Positions 1 to 10,413 of a stretch of DNA of 64,000 nt are shown one piece after another. Source of the stretch: Enoplolaimus lenunculus (lineage: Eukaryota > Nematoda > Enoplea > Enoplida > Thoracostomopsidae); NCBI GenBank assembly GCA_030248215.1, contig JASANG010000248.1, positions 62,001 to 126,000 of the forward strand, written 5' to 3'. The stretch's first letter is position 1. Every line of letters starts with the position of its first letter. Below the pieces are notes generated by a model. It made no database searches and was not told the origin of the DNA. It saw only the letters and a list, made by a program, of their open reading frames with translations. Both the position numbers and the translations under genes were made by a program.

Positions 1-255
1 GTAAGTTTTGAAACAATGAGGTTACGCGGCTTACGTTAGTTTCAGTGGTGTTTCTATTTCCACGTGATAGAACAAACTTAGCATTAGGCTTAGGGTTAGG
101 CTTAGACTTGTCATCGCTCAAAAGATCAGAAGGTTAAACGTGATCTTATAGTATTTGGCAATACTTATGCAATTCAACTATTTATGTAAGCAACAATTTG
201 TGTTAAATTATTAGCTATGTAATTTTGCGTTAATTCAGTTAATGTCTTCTTATAG
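1..255. other. Intron of the ZP gene, no further feature
   Basis: Ends in the acceptor of the first visible exon. One short TTAGGC-like stretch at 80-105; otherwise nothing seen. Confidence 0.6.
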
Positions 256-324
256 GAGAACCGGAAGTTCAATGTGGATCCGACACTTTAGAAATGCAGT
301 TTCGAACCAGAAAACCATTCAGAG
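256..324 (+). CDS. ZP gene, first visible exon (start of ZP domain)
   Basis: Acceptor ttatag at 250-255; enters in phase 1 and leaves in phase 1 at donor gtaaaa. Encodes EPEVQCGSDTLEMQF..PFR, the first conserved Cys block of the ZP domain. Confidence 0.88.
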
Positions 325-3300
325 GTAAAATTGGCTAAAGGCAACAGCGTAGCCAGGGTTTTAGTTTAAAAAATGTATGATCTCGTGTAATGTTTTTAAC
401 CTCCAGGGATCCAAAAGGTTATTTTAATGCCTGACTATGTGGGTTTATTGATTGAGCCCATATTTTTGAGTTTTTTCAAGGTGTTTTTAAGAAAATTTTC
501 TGTTGGAAATCTCGAAACCATCGTTCAAAATTTTGTGACCAAATCTTTGACTTTTTTAAAACCTGACTATGGCGAATCAATGACAATTCGTCGATCGACA
601 ACTTGTCGCCCGACAGTGTCTTACGCCCTATTGACACGTGCTAATTTTTGCTGCGATAACTTGCAGCTGCAACTTACATTTGCATGTTTTGCCCAAAATC
701 TCGTTCGAAAAACTTGCAGCTGCAAATAATTCGGTAAAAATCATAGCTAGGAAATTAGTTTACATGTGTGAATAACCATGCAAGTTCACTGAATTTATCG
801 CAGCCGCATTCTCATTGGCTGTTGAAAAAATGTAAGTTCTGCGTGCAATTTGCAACCGCAAGTTTTCGTAGCAAAAACTTGCACGTGTGAACACGGTTTA
901 AAGCTTATTAATAAATCTAAACATAATCCTAAGCATAATTCAAAGCCTACGCATAGTGACCAGCGACGAATTGTCGAGTCGATGAAATTTCGGTTTACAA
1001 GTCGTCGGTCGACGCTTTAGTAGAAGCTTGCACCTCTGAAGCCGACACACTTCAACGAAAGCACCAAATGAAACTTTTTCGTTTCAATTTCTCCGTTCGC
1101 CCACTGCCGTCAAAAATGTCATCTTTTATGCTTATGATATTAAGAAACATGCATAGCGCTACCGTAACCGTTTTTGTGTGAATTGCAAGCAATTTTGGTT
1201 TCGTTTTAAATCAAATCCTAATTTTTTATTTTTAAATTTTTTAGGTAAAGTTTATGTCAAAGGTCAATACGCTAAAGACGCATGCCGCAAAGACTATTCG
1301 ACAGGATTTTCTGGAACTCGACCAACGGCTGGTATTGTTATCACTCACGGCGCGTGTAATATGGACCGGCAGCGAATGGTAAAACTGGCCAATGTAAAGA
1401 ACCGGGGGCGACAGTATTATAAGCAAATTCCTAAGCCAAAGCCGTAGCCTAAGCATAAGCGTAACAATGAGCAAATTCCTAAGCCTAAGCATAAGCGTAA
1501 TAATGAGCATATTCCTAAGCCTAAGCCTAAGCCTAAGCATAAGCGTAATAATGAGCATATTCCTAAGCCTATGCCTAAGCCTAAACCTAAGCGTAAGAAT
1601 GAGCATATTTTTAAGCCTATGCCTAAGCCTAAACCTAAGCCTAAGCCAAAGCCAAGCAAAAAATTGGTCTAAAGCCTAAGTTTACTCTATCCTAGTCCCG
1701 CAGAAAAACATTCCGCCCCTGATCTTTACATGGGCCTAAAACTTCAAAATTAAGACCAATGTTTACATTAACCACGGTGCAAACAGATAGTAAAAGTACC
1801 AAATACGGTTCGAGGTTACAAAATGAAGAACACGGGTAATTTTTAATAAAATACAACAAAGATATTTAAACATGTATATATCGTAGCCCAAGCCGTAATT
1901 GATCCCAATTCGGAACTGAACTAGTCCAGCGCGGAATTACGACTTGGACAAGCTCGCGGCCTAATTCTTTCTCTGCTACAAGTGCACGTCTTGTGATTCG
2001 TCACAATCTTAATGCCATACTCAAATACGATTCGCTGATGCGAAAACTCTTTTCTAATTGGCTAAGTAATCGCTGCTTGTTTGCTACCAAACAGAGTACA
2101 ATTGAAACGTGCAATTATTAATCTGGTTTTCTATTAAATGCCACAATTTCTGATATTTTTACATTTACCTGAAAAAATCGAAAACTGACAAAGATTTTTA
2201 CCGGAAACAGAAACGAATGCAGTTACCATTCTACTTTGAATTATTATATTTTGTCAGCGCCGGATGATAGATCAAATCAGGGGTCCCGGATACCAGGCCG
2301 TCGCCAAAAGAAGCCTTCCGACAACCGATAACCAACAGTATACATTTCAATAAGAAAGCATATAATTAATATTAAAAAACAGCTTTTCGCGTTGGCTTTG
2401 GGGCTCCAACGAGTAAAATTTGTCGCTGCAAATAACAATTTGATTTGATTCAAGTCCAAACTACCAAACATAAGTAAAACTCAGTCTGACACCAAAGTCC
2501 TTAACAACTGCCTTATCCGACAACTTAGAACCAGAAACGGCGAATCCGTAAATTTCTAAAAAGCGCGGTTTGCGTTGAGACATAATACTGTAAAAGCACT
2601 CGCGAGCGAGACGCCAAACGCAATTTTAGTGCTAAATCTTAAATCTTAATTTTGTTCATTATTGACAGGGAATAAGGTATCCGTTTTCGATTCGCCAAAG
2701 TTGATCTATTACATTTTCAATCATCCCAGACCAAGGATTTGTTTTGATCCCTGTTGAGGGCCTCAGGCATGCGCCGAGGTGCCGCTTTCGATCCGCCAAA
2801 TGCTAATTTTGTTTTTAATTTTAGATCAGCCCAGATCAAGGAATGCAGTTTTCAGCAGTTCTTGTCGTATCTTTTCATGGCACATTTATCACTAAAATCG
2901 ATCGTGCGTTCGCTGTCAAATGCATGTACCGTGAATTGACGAAAACCGTCCAATCAGCGCTTGAAGTCAGGTGAGTCTTTGCCAACTTTACTTCGAAGAC
3001 TAAAACCGTCCAATCAGCGCTTGAAGTCAGGTGAGTCGTTGCCAACTTTACTTCGAAAAAATTGACTAAAACCGTCCAATCAGCGCTTGAAGTCAGGTGA
3101 GTCTTTGCCAACTTTACTTCGAAAAAATTAACTAAAACAGTCCAATCAGCGCTTGAAATCAGGTGAGTCTTTGCCAACTTTACTTCGAAAAAATTGACTA
3201 AAACCGTCCAATCAGCGCTTGAAGTCAGGTGAGTCTTTGCCAACTTTACTTCGAAAAAATTGACTAAAACCGCCCAATCACCGCTTGAAGAACATACGGT

Positions 3301-6300
3301 ATGGTTGGGCTAATTTTTAAACCATTTCAACACAGCCATCTATTGGTTGCGCTATGCTTATTGTACAGCGCTATCCGTTAACGTACGTCCGTCACCACGC
3401 GGCATCGTACGCGAATCACTCTCGTACAATACCGTATGGTGACACACGGTGACGAACACGTGACGCACAAGAACGGACGGCGTCGTTCCGGGTGACGGAC
3501 GTCATTAAAATAGCTCATATTTATAGCGCAATCCTTATACGAATTCTGAAACGAAGAAAATCGTATCTTAAGGTTGCGCTATACTTTTTTTGCTATTTTA
3601 ATGCCATCCATCGCTGAATGTCACAACACGCTGTTGCCGTACATTTTTCAGTGTTCAGTTTGCTGATTGCTAACTGGTGATAGGTGCTACACACATTTGA
3701 GAATGCTGCTTCTGATTTTAGTATGCTTACAACTGAACGCCTTGCGCATACGTTTCCAATGCCTACTTGTACTTATACAATTCGTCAAGATCGTATTGAT
3801 GGCGAAGTGTTGAGATACGCTGAAGTTGGGCAACAAGTTGTTCACCGGTGGGAGTGTGATTCTGGTGAGTCAAACGCAACCCCGCAATTTTGATGGGAGG
3901 GCAAGAACAGACCCTAAGCTCTCCCCTGCGAAGTGCATGGCGACCCATAGGCTGAAAATTAATTCGCTTAGACGTTGTCTGCTGCGTTGTTAGCTCCGTA
4001 ACAAACTAAACGTTACTGTAGTGACCCGAATAAGAGGGGGACTAATATTTTTTTTCTCGAAAGGGTACCTCCTGTTATTCGGTTACGGACTGTTATTTTT
4101 AGCCCACGCTCCACCACCCTCCGTTACTGATATGTATGCGGTATTGCAACTATCCGTTGAATTAAACGTTTTTGCCTTGCATCAAAAGCTTGAGCGAAAG
4201 TGCAAGGTTATACTTATGAATGTACTTTCAAAACTTAAGTACGCTTTAAAGTTTCGAAGCCAAGTTTGTTTGGTCTTGCAGTAAATTATGCACTAAAATT
4301 AGGGCTAATCGACATTTCTGGACTCTACTTAGGCTTTAGGAACTCTATCCGCTTTACGGACACTTATTAGGGATACGGACTCCTATTGATTGTGACTCAA
4401 AATAGGGACCCCTTCTTATTTCCGCCCCTTATTCGGGTCACTATAGTACAGGCAAGATTAAACAGTTTTAGCAGCGACAATTCAGACAATTCGTATGGCT
4501 CACAAGTTGGGCTAAAATTAGGCTAAGGACGGGTATCTTTTGATGAAAGGAGACATTGAGCCCTTTTTGTGCCAACTTAACTTCGCGTTTAAAAGCATAC
4601 TGGTTCGTTCGAAGGCTCACAGCTTTAGGCCAACACGTTTATTGAGGACCGAATATTTTTAGTAAGGGGCATTCGAACGCTTTCTTCATTGCTGACCATT
4701 GGAAAAACGAAGCGCCGCTTACATTGAACCAGAATCCATATTGGCATTTAGCAGAGGTTTTAGCTTGCAATCTGTTTCGGGATATAATTACAACGTCTAA
4801 AAGGTTTTTGTAAGCGAGTGAACCGAGCGAGAAAACTTTTTTAACCGTTACAGGTGTTTTCTACACCGCTTGTAAAAGTGTCTGGGTCGAGGGTTTGCAA
4901 CCATTTTGTAGACATATTTGTCCAATCGACTTTTGTATCTGTTCTTGGTATTTTTAGTATTAATGTTTTTCATATTTCAGATGTTTACGGTATTTTGGTT
5001 CATTCGTGCTTTGTTGAAGATGGCCAAGGGGAACAGGTTGAAGTTATCGATGAAAATGGGTAAGAATTTCAAAAAAATGTTTTTTAAACATGTTAAAAAT
5101 ATATACTTTATTTTTTGTCTGTATAAATTTGGGTACAAGATATATCTGGCCAATGTTAGTTTTATGTTACTTTTAGGGGCGTAACAGTAGATTAAGCGTG
5201 TTCCTAAACCTAAGCCTAAACCTAAGCGTGGCAAAAATGTGTTCATAAGCCTATGCCTAGGCCTTAGCCTAAGATAGGGGGGCGAGAAATTGTTCAGGAG
5301 GGGCATTTAAGGGTTTTCAATGAGCGACACGCAAGGTTGTAAAGTTTCTAGGGGGGCAAAATTTTTCCAGGGAGGGTAGGACCCCTCTGGCCCCACCTTG
5401 GCAATGGGTCCGCCCCCAGCAGGCATCAATACCAAAATGTGGTATGATTTAGTAAGAATCGTGTGGCTCCCGTCAAAGCTTTCTGGGTCACTGGCGTGAA
5501 TAGGTCTTAAGACGTGTGCACCCAAACATTCTCAAATGTGTATAGCACCTATCACTTGTTGGGGACAGATCTTGTAACTTTCAAACCAGTGAATGTTAAG
5601 GCTAAAAGCTTAGCACGCTTTTTGTATATGATTTGCTCTACAACTGTACCAATTTTGAGTTCAATAACTGCAACAACTAGAGAGTTTGAAAACCTATTAC
5701 TAACTGATGATACTCGCTACAGACATTTATACTTGTTATGTAACGTGTGTATATATTTTTTATTCTTAGTTTATTGTCTTTTTCAGATGCGCTGTTGACG
5801 ATTACGTACTGGGCGATCCAACATATGTCGAAAAATTGAATATGGCATATCGCGAGGTAATTTTCCCACGGTTAATAATTTTCGCACGGTTTGTAATTTT
5901 CCCACGGTTAATAACCGTCCCACGGTTTGTAATTTTCCCACCGTTTATTATTTTCCCACGGTTTTTCATGTTTGATCATTTTGTGACAAGTATTATTTCA
6001 GCATTTAAGATGCACTAATTTTGCCTGCCGGGTTGGCACACCGTACACCGTAGCAGTTTCACAACACGAATTGTTTAGGGGTCCATATATATTCACGGAT
6101 AAGCGAAAAATCTTTTTTTGGTAACATAGAATTGTCTCAATACCCGGCCAGGGAGATGGGTGCAAATTTGATCCTGTAGGATGTCTGGCGTCTTTCGCTC
6201 TCCACAGTTGTGGACCTGATTTGAAACACATTTTAAAATTATGGCTTGAATTTAAAAAAATTGATTTCAGGCTTTGGTTATTAAATTTGCTGATCGACTG

Positions 6301-9300
6301 ACTGTTCGATTCTTGTGTCAAATTCGTTTATGTATGAAAGGCGATGGCGGTTGTGATAGCATTACGGTAGGGTTAAATGAGCCAATGTATACAACAGGGC
6401 CGTAACAGTAGTATAACCATATTCCTAAACCTAAGCGTAAGAATGAGTTTATACCTAAGCGTAAGCCTAAGGCTGAGCATAAACCTAAGCTTACGCGTAA
6501 AAATAAGCTTATACGCATAAGTCTAAGCCTAAGCAAAATAATAAAGCTTAAGATTGCTATATTGCAGTCGCACAGAAAAACGTTCCGCCCCTGATCTTTA
6601 CATCGGCCGTGAAATTGAAACGAAGCGCGCAATGTATGTATGCTTCATTGTACTTGTTTTTAACGTCTTTTCACTGGTTTTAGAAAAATCCGCTAGATTT
6701 CATACCTAAAATAGCCAATGTTACTTTTAGGGGCGTAACACTAGATTAAGCGTATTCCTAAGCCAAAGCCTAGACCTAAGCGCTTCAAAAATGAGTTCCT
6801 GCGCCTCAACCTAAGCCTAAGCCTAAGCACAAAAATCTAATCTAGAATCAAAACCTACTCTTTTATAGACCCACCAGAATCCGGGACGCACCTAAACGTA
6901 ACATGCACCGCTAAAATAATTATTTTTCCGGTAAATAAATGGCTTGAAAAACATGTAACAAAACTGCGAAATCATTGTATATCAATTTCATAAGACAACC
7001 GAATGTAACAGCTTGAAACAATTTCGGCTCAAAAAGTACTGAAGTTTGTGTGTTTAGTCATTTTGTTTTCACAAGTGGGCAAAAAAGATTTTGAAACGCT
7101 ATTTTAAACGCCTTTCGTCTTCGAAATGTAGCTTTCAATTTATATATATATGTATATATGTATTTACTTATTTATTTATTTATTATTTATTTATTTATTA
7201 TTTATTTATTTATTATTTATTTATTTATTTAATTTTTATTTATTTATTTAGTTATTTATTTATTTATTATTTATTTATTTATTATTTATTTATTTATTTT
7301 TATTTATTTATTTATTTAATTATTTATTTTAGCCGCCGTTTTGCGGAAGACGTCGTGCTGCGCGATTACTAGCAGACAGCGCAATCGCACAACACTTAAA
7401 CGATATTCGCCATGAAGAGCAACAAGATCAAGATCCAATTCGACGAACACTTGCCAACTGGAAAAACCAAACTGCATCAGCTCCTGATTTGACATCTCGA
7501 CAGCAATCCGAATTGAAAACCACAGAACCGAGCAGAGGAACGAAAACAAAAACAACAATTTCGTTCAAAAGTAGCAACACACCGACAACGAATGAAAAGG
7601 AACCAGCAACTGGAAAAACAACAAACGCAGCGCCACGAACAACGGAAGAAAACAGACAACCAGCGCGAGAGAGAAAGAAACAAGGAGCACTTGAAAGACC
7701 TGTTCGAAGACAGAAAAGAGGGTCAGTATGATGGGTCGTTGGTACTGTTGAGTTGAAAAGGGGTTAGAAGCCATAGTTTAAAGCAGGCGACATTATGACG
7801 GTAGCAATAGCAGGGATATACGACTCACGAAAATGCTCGAGAAAGAGTAAAAATTCTGTTTCGCAAACTTTATGCAATTCAAGATTGTTTACATTTAGAC
7901 CGAAGCTATTTGGGGCACCAGCCGAATTTGGGGGGGGCACGGTCCCCCAATGCCCCTGTGAGGAAGTCCTCGGCCTAAACCGAAACCTGCGCCTATACAT
8001 AAGCCTGAGCCTAAGCCTAAGCCTAAGCCTACGCCAAATATATCCCCCTATCAAATTCTGTGCGAGTCAGCAGGCTCGCATAAATGTCCTATCTCAGAAA
8101 TCAGTTGGTTCATTTTTACAAATCATATCTGCCTAATGCTATATCAATGCTAAAATTTCATTTACTAATTTTACAGATTTACCTTAAAATCGATGTTGGT
8201 TTTTAGAAAAAATTGTTTTTTAGAAAAATTATTGTTTTTTAGAAAAATTATTGTTTTTTAGAAAAAATGTTGTTTTTAGTAGAAAAATTTTTTAAAATTG
8301 TTTTTTAGAAAAATTATGGTTTTTTTATAAAAAATGTTGTTTTTAGGAAAAAATTGTTTTTTAGAAAAATTATTGGTTTTTAGAAAAAATGTTGTGTTTT
8401 AGAAAAAAATTGTTTTTAGAAAAATTATTGGTTTTTAGAAAAAATGTTGTTTTTAGAAAAAGATTGTTTTTAGAAAAATGTTTTAGAAAAAAATTGTTTT
8501 TTAGAAAAAATGTGTTTTAGAAAAAATTGTTTTTTAGAAAAATTATTGTTTAGAAAAAATGTTGTTTTTAGAAAAAATTGTTTTTAGAAAAATTATTGTT
8601 TTTTAGAAAAAATGTTGTTTTTAGAAAAAAATTGTTTTTTAGAAAAATTATTGTTTTTTAGAAAAAATGTTGTTTTTAGAAAAAAATTGTTTTTAGAAAA
8701 ATGTTTTAGAAAAAAATTGTTTTTTAGAAAAATTATTGTTTTTTAGAAAAAATGTTGTGTTTTAGAAAAAATTGTTTGTTAGAAAAATTATTGTTTAGAA
8801 AAATGTTGTGATTTAGAAAAAATTGTTTTTAGAAAAATTATTGTTTTTTAGAAAAAATGTTGTTTTTAGAAAAAATTGTTTTTAGAAAAATTATTGTTTT
8901 TTAGAAAAAATGTTGTTTTTAGAAAAAAAATCGTTTTTTAGAAAAAATGTTGTTTTAGAAAAAATTGTTTTTTAGAAAAATTATTGTTTTTAGAAAAGAA
9001 AAAAATTGTTTTTTAGAAAAGTTATTGTTTTTTAGAAAAATGTTGTGATTTAGAAAAAATTATTGTTTTTTACAAAAAACTGTTGTTTTTTTCAGATTGC
9101 TGGAAGCGATCGCGAACAGAACTGAGCCAAATTTGGAAGTTTACGGATTTCAACCAGTCGACGCAGACTTCTTCTCAAATACACTTTACGTCCTCGATTC
9201 AACTGAAGATCCACAAAAAGGTACGTAAAGCTGTTTTAGCTAAGTATTTACATAATTCACATAAGTAAGTTTTCCGTGAAAATTTTCTATCTTAAGTTAA

Positions 9301-10413
9301 CTCTTAAATGTAATACTATTCAAAAACAGAATCCGGTGGTTCATAGGAGGTAAACCCCTTTTTGAGATTTTTGTCTGGACATTTAGAACCTATTTCAATT
9401 GGCAAACCAAAATGTCCAATCTCCCCTGTGTTCAAAATGTTGTCTACGCACCCACTGACTTATCGCAAAGATCGACTTAACTCATATCTCTGCAACCAAA
9501 CTAACAAATATTGCTTTATTTCCGTCTCACATTGAGTTGCCTATAGGCAACTCAGCGCAGTGTATATACGTTAAATAATATATATCGCACAGTGTTTAAC
9601 AATTGCAACACGTATACTTCGTACAAAATCATCACAAGACGTGAGAGCCCCCTCGGGCTCAAGCGTCAAGCTCCTATAACTGAGTGGTGACGGTAAACGC
9701 CTCCCACTCCAGTCACTGGAGTTCGAATCCAAGCATAAAAGTAGATCGCAGATGAAATAGAAAATATCCATGTGATAAAGGGTTATAACCAGCGTTCCAA
9801 ACAAGCAACAGATTTTACTGTTTGAAAGTGATTCATTAAAAGTCAAAGTTCAACTTATGTCTCTGCAACGGTACCAAATATATTTTGGTGGTTCACATTT
9901 TCAGGCACCGCAGCTGAAGATGTTGCCGTCCGCAACTTTCTGCGATCGCATACCGGCGGTATAGTCGCAGTGCGTACAGCACACGACCGTTACGCTGCAA
10001 CCGCTGGCATCAACGAAAACGACGCAACTCGACAAGTTGCAACGACGCCGTCTGGCAACGTTTGCTTGTCAGTTGCGTCGTTTTCGGTGCTTTTCGGCGC
10101 AATTACGTGCGTATTTTTGTTGGCAACACTTGGAACTGTGTTCATTTGTTGCCGACGTTCAAAATTGTTTGAATCAGCACGAATTGCGTCGAAAAGTAGT
10201 AAATTTACCGGGGCACCCTCGTGTGGAGGTTCGAGTGTTATAGTCCCTCCGGTCGTGCATCCTGGTTCAATTTTGGGTAGCGGAAACGGAACTACTGGAG
10301 CTGGTACCTCAACCGGAAATGACATTTCCGGAATTGGTGGAGGAGCTTGGGATGAAATGTTTGGCAACAAAATTGTGAAGAAACTATTTTTTGCACCTGG
10401 ACCTGCTCATTGA
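256..10413 (+). CDS. ZP-domain cuticlin-like transmembrane protein, 3' ten exons (5' end outside window)
   Basis: Joined exons 256-324, 1245-1378, 2825-2970, 3722-3864, 4981-5059, 5787-5856, 6271-6366, 7333-7721, 9096-9220 and 9905-10413 keep one open frame of 585 visible residues with matching phases at all nine junctions. Residues 1 to about 252 form a zona pellucida domain of the nematode CUT/CUTL type: EPEVQC start, PFRGKVYVKGQY, CNMDRQR, VVSFHGTFITKIDRAF, FPMPTCTYTIR, HRWECDS, HSCFVEDG, ENGCAVDDY, ITPPFC. A charged linker leads to a furin-type site RRQKR (about 370-374), then a transmembrane segment near 469-499 and a Gly/Ser-rich cytoplasmic tail ending FAPGPAH. Family knowledge: such proteins are cleaved before the membrane anchor and polymerise into cuticle or apical matrix. 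The signal peptide and any N-terminal domains must lie upstream of the window. Closest paralogue not determined. Confidence 0.92.
583..1018. mobile_element. CGACAAC MITE, interrupted
   Basis: Inverted motifs tcgatcgacaacttgtcg and cgacgaattgtcgagtcg at the two ends match copies at 31889, 32352 and 60287. A GCACGTG element is inserted in it. Confidence 0.6.
623..905. mobile_element. GCACGTG MITE nested in the CGACAAC element
   Basis: Ends acacgtgctaatttttgc and gcaaaaacttgcacgtgt are inverted copies of each other and match the family at 25386, 50441 and 51288. Confidence 0.65.
1245..1378 (+). CDS. ZP gene, second visible exon
   Basis: Acceptor ttttttag, donor gtaaaact; phases 1 in, 0 out. 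Encodes GKVYVKGQYAKDACR..GACNMDRQRM. A TelM-A element begins eight bases after the exon end. Confidence 0.9.
1387..1736 (+). mobile_element. TelM-A element
   Basis: GGCCAATGTAAAGAAC to CTTTACATGGGCC with a core of CCTAAG units interrupted by GCGTAATAATGAGCATATTC spacers. Flanked by taaaact at both ends. Lies in the intron, eight bases after the donor of the exon ending at 1378. Confidence 0.85.
2683..2842 (+). repeat. Duplicated acceptor region of the third visible ZP exon
   Basis: The segment 2683-2738 (ccgttttcgattcgccaaa to cccagaccaagga) recurs, diverged, at 2782-2842 (ccgctttcgatccgccaaa to cccagatcaagga), which includes the acceptor and first codons of the exon. Confidence 0.6.
2825..2970 (+). 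CDS. ZP gene, third visible exon
   Basis: Acceptor ttttag at 2819-2824, donor gtgagtc at 2971; phases 0 in, 2 out. Encodes ISPDQGMQFSAVLVVSFHG..KIDRAF..KCMYRE..ALEVS. The last 29 bases plus the donor are the first copy of a tandem repeat. Confidence 0.88.
2942..3290 (+). repeat. Tandem repeat carrying five copies of a 5' splice site
   Basis: Units starting at 2942, 3002, 3068, 3134, 3200 and 3266 (spacing 60 then 66). Units 1-5 each contain cttgaagtcag or a close variant followed by gtgagtc; the sixth is partial. Unit 1 is the true exon end. Confidence 0.92.
3343..3535. mobile_element. GCGCTATA MITE
   Basis: ggttgcgctatgctta and its inverse tagcgcaatcctta bound a GC-richer body with many CGT/ACG motifs; relatives near 28083, 38152 and 52425. 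Confidence 0.5.
3657..3704. mobile_element. ATTCTC MITE, one end only
   Basis: ctggtgataggtgctacaca and catttgagaat is the terminal repeat of the ATTCTC family. It stops 17 bases before the exon starting at 3722. Confidence 0.6.
3722..3864 (+). CDS. ZP gene, fourth visible exon
   Basis: Acceptor gattttag, donor gtgagt; phases 2 in, 1 out. Encodes MLTTERLAHTFPMPTCTY..VVHRWECDS, a highly typical CUT/CUTL segment. Confidence 0.92.
4014..4448 (+). mobile_element. TACTGTA element, 435 bp
   Basis: tactgtagtgacccgaataa at one end and ttattcgggtcactatagta at the other. Body contains the conserved tatccgttgaattaaacg. TA at both ends suggests a TA target, as in Tc1/mariner-type elements (inference). 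Confidence 0.8.
4981..5059 (+). CDS. ZP gene, fifth visible exon
   Basis: Acceptor atttcag, donor gtaaga; phases 1 in, 2 out. Encodes DVYGILVHSCFVEDGQGE..VIDENG. Confidence 0.92.
5148..5277 (+). mobile_element. TelM-B element, truncated
   Basis: Left end ggccaatgtta, ttttaggggcgtaacagtag, then two short CCTAAG blocks with gtggcaaaaatgtgttc between; the right end is missing. Confidence 0.7.
5283..5413. mobile_element. GGCCCGTAG MITE remnant
   Basis: aggaggggcatttaagggtt, ggggggcaaaatttttccag and the Gly/Pro-codon-like G/C runs match copies at 36095 and 49399; ends worn. Confidence 0.4.
5527..5735. mobile_element. ATTCTC MITE
   Basis: cattctcaaatgtgtatagc at the left and actgatgatactcgctacag at the right, inverted to each other; internal gtaactttcaaaccagtgaa as in other copies. 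Confidence 0.65.
5787..5856 (+). CDS. ZP gene, sixth visible exon
   Basis: Acceptor tttttcag, donor gtaatt; phases 2 in, 0 out. Encodes CAVDDYVLGDPTYVEKLNMA and YRE. Confidence 0.9.
6271..6366 (+). CDS. ZP gene, seventh visible exon
   Basis: Acceptor gatttcag, donor gtaggg; phase 0 at both ends, exactly 32 codons. Encodes ALVIKFADRLTVRFLCQI..CDSIT. A TelM-A element begins 12 bases downstream of the exon. Confidence 0.9.
6379..6608 (+). mobile_element. TelM-A element
   Basis: gagccaatgtatacaacagg to ctttacatcggcc, core of degenerate CCTAAG. Begins 12 bases past the exon ending at 6366. Confidence 0.75.
6713..6909 (+). mobile_element. TelM-B element with 8-bp flanking repeat
   Basis: agccaatgttacttttaggg to taacatgcacc; flanks cctaaaat and gctaaaat differ at one base. 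Confidence 0.85.
7141..7330 (+). repeat. TTTA microsatellite ending in a splice acceptor
   Basis: About 190 bases of TATA then TTTA/TTTATTA units; the last unit tattttag is the acceptor of the exon at 7333, so the repeat forms its pyrimidine tract. Confidence 0.85.
7333..7721 (+). CDS. ZP gene, eighth visible exon (end of ZP domain, linker, furin site)
   Basis: Acceptor tattttag is the last part of a TTTA microsatellite; donor gtcagt; phases 0 in, 2 out. Starts PPFCG, the last ZP cysteine, then a long Thr/Lys/Glu-rich linker ending RPVRRQKR, a good furin-type cleavage motif. Confidence 0.88.
7970..8050 (+). repeat. Short CCTAAG patch
   Basis: gcctgagcctaagcctaagc next to a G-run and C-run; no TelM ends found. 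Confidence 0.5.
8193..9090 (+). repeat. AT-rich intronic minisatellite
   Basis: Dozens of variants of ttttttagaaaaattattg, ttagaaaaaatgttg and ttttagaaaaaattg in a row, filling the intron up to the acceptor at 9095. Confidence 0.9.
9096..9220 (+). CDS. ZP gene, ninth visible exon
   Basis: Acceptor tttttttcag, donor gtacgt; phases 2 in, 1 out. Encodes LLEAIANRTEPNLEVYGFQP..DSTEDPQK, between the cleavage site and the membrane segment. The exon follows an 0.9-kb AT-rich minisatellite directly. Confidence 0.85.
9516..9786 (+). mobile_element. TTAA element with tRNA-like block, worn copy
   Basis: tccgtctcacattgagttgc to atgtgataaagggtta. Internal ctgagtggtgacgg and ggagttcgaatcc resemble tRNA A and B boxes. 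In the ZP gene's last intron. Confidence 0.75.
9905..10413 (+). CDS. ZP gene, last exon (membrane anchor and tail)
   Basis: Acceptor ttttcag, phase 1 in, stop TGA at 10411-10413. Encodes TAAEDVAVRNFLRSH.., the hydrophobic stretch VCLSVASFSVLFGAITCVFL and following residues, a CCRR stop-transfer signal and a Gly/Ser/Pro-rich tail. No AATAAA is obvious before the AT repeat at 10455. Confidence 0.9.

Noticed and set aside
2875-3243. 122-codon minus-strand frame with a repeated THLTSSADWTVLVNFF unit
   Set aside because: It is the reverse of the tandem splice-donor repeat and the ZP exon; no start context, signal or family.
7091-7372. Plus-strand frame rich in Tyr/Leu/Phe/Ile
   Set aside because: Translation of the TTTA microsatellite.
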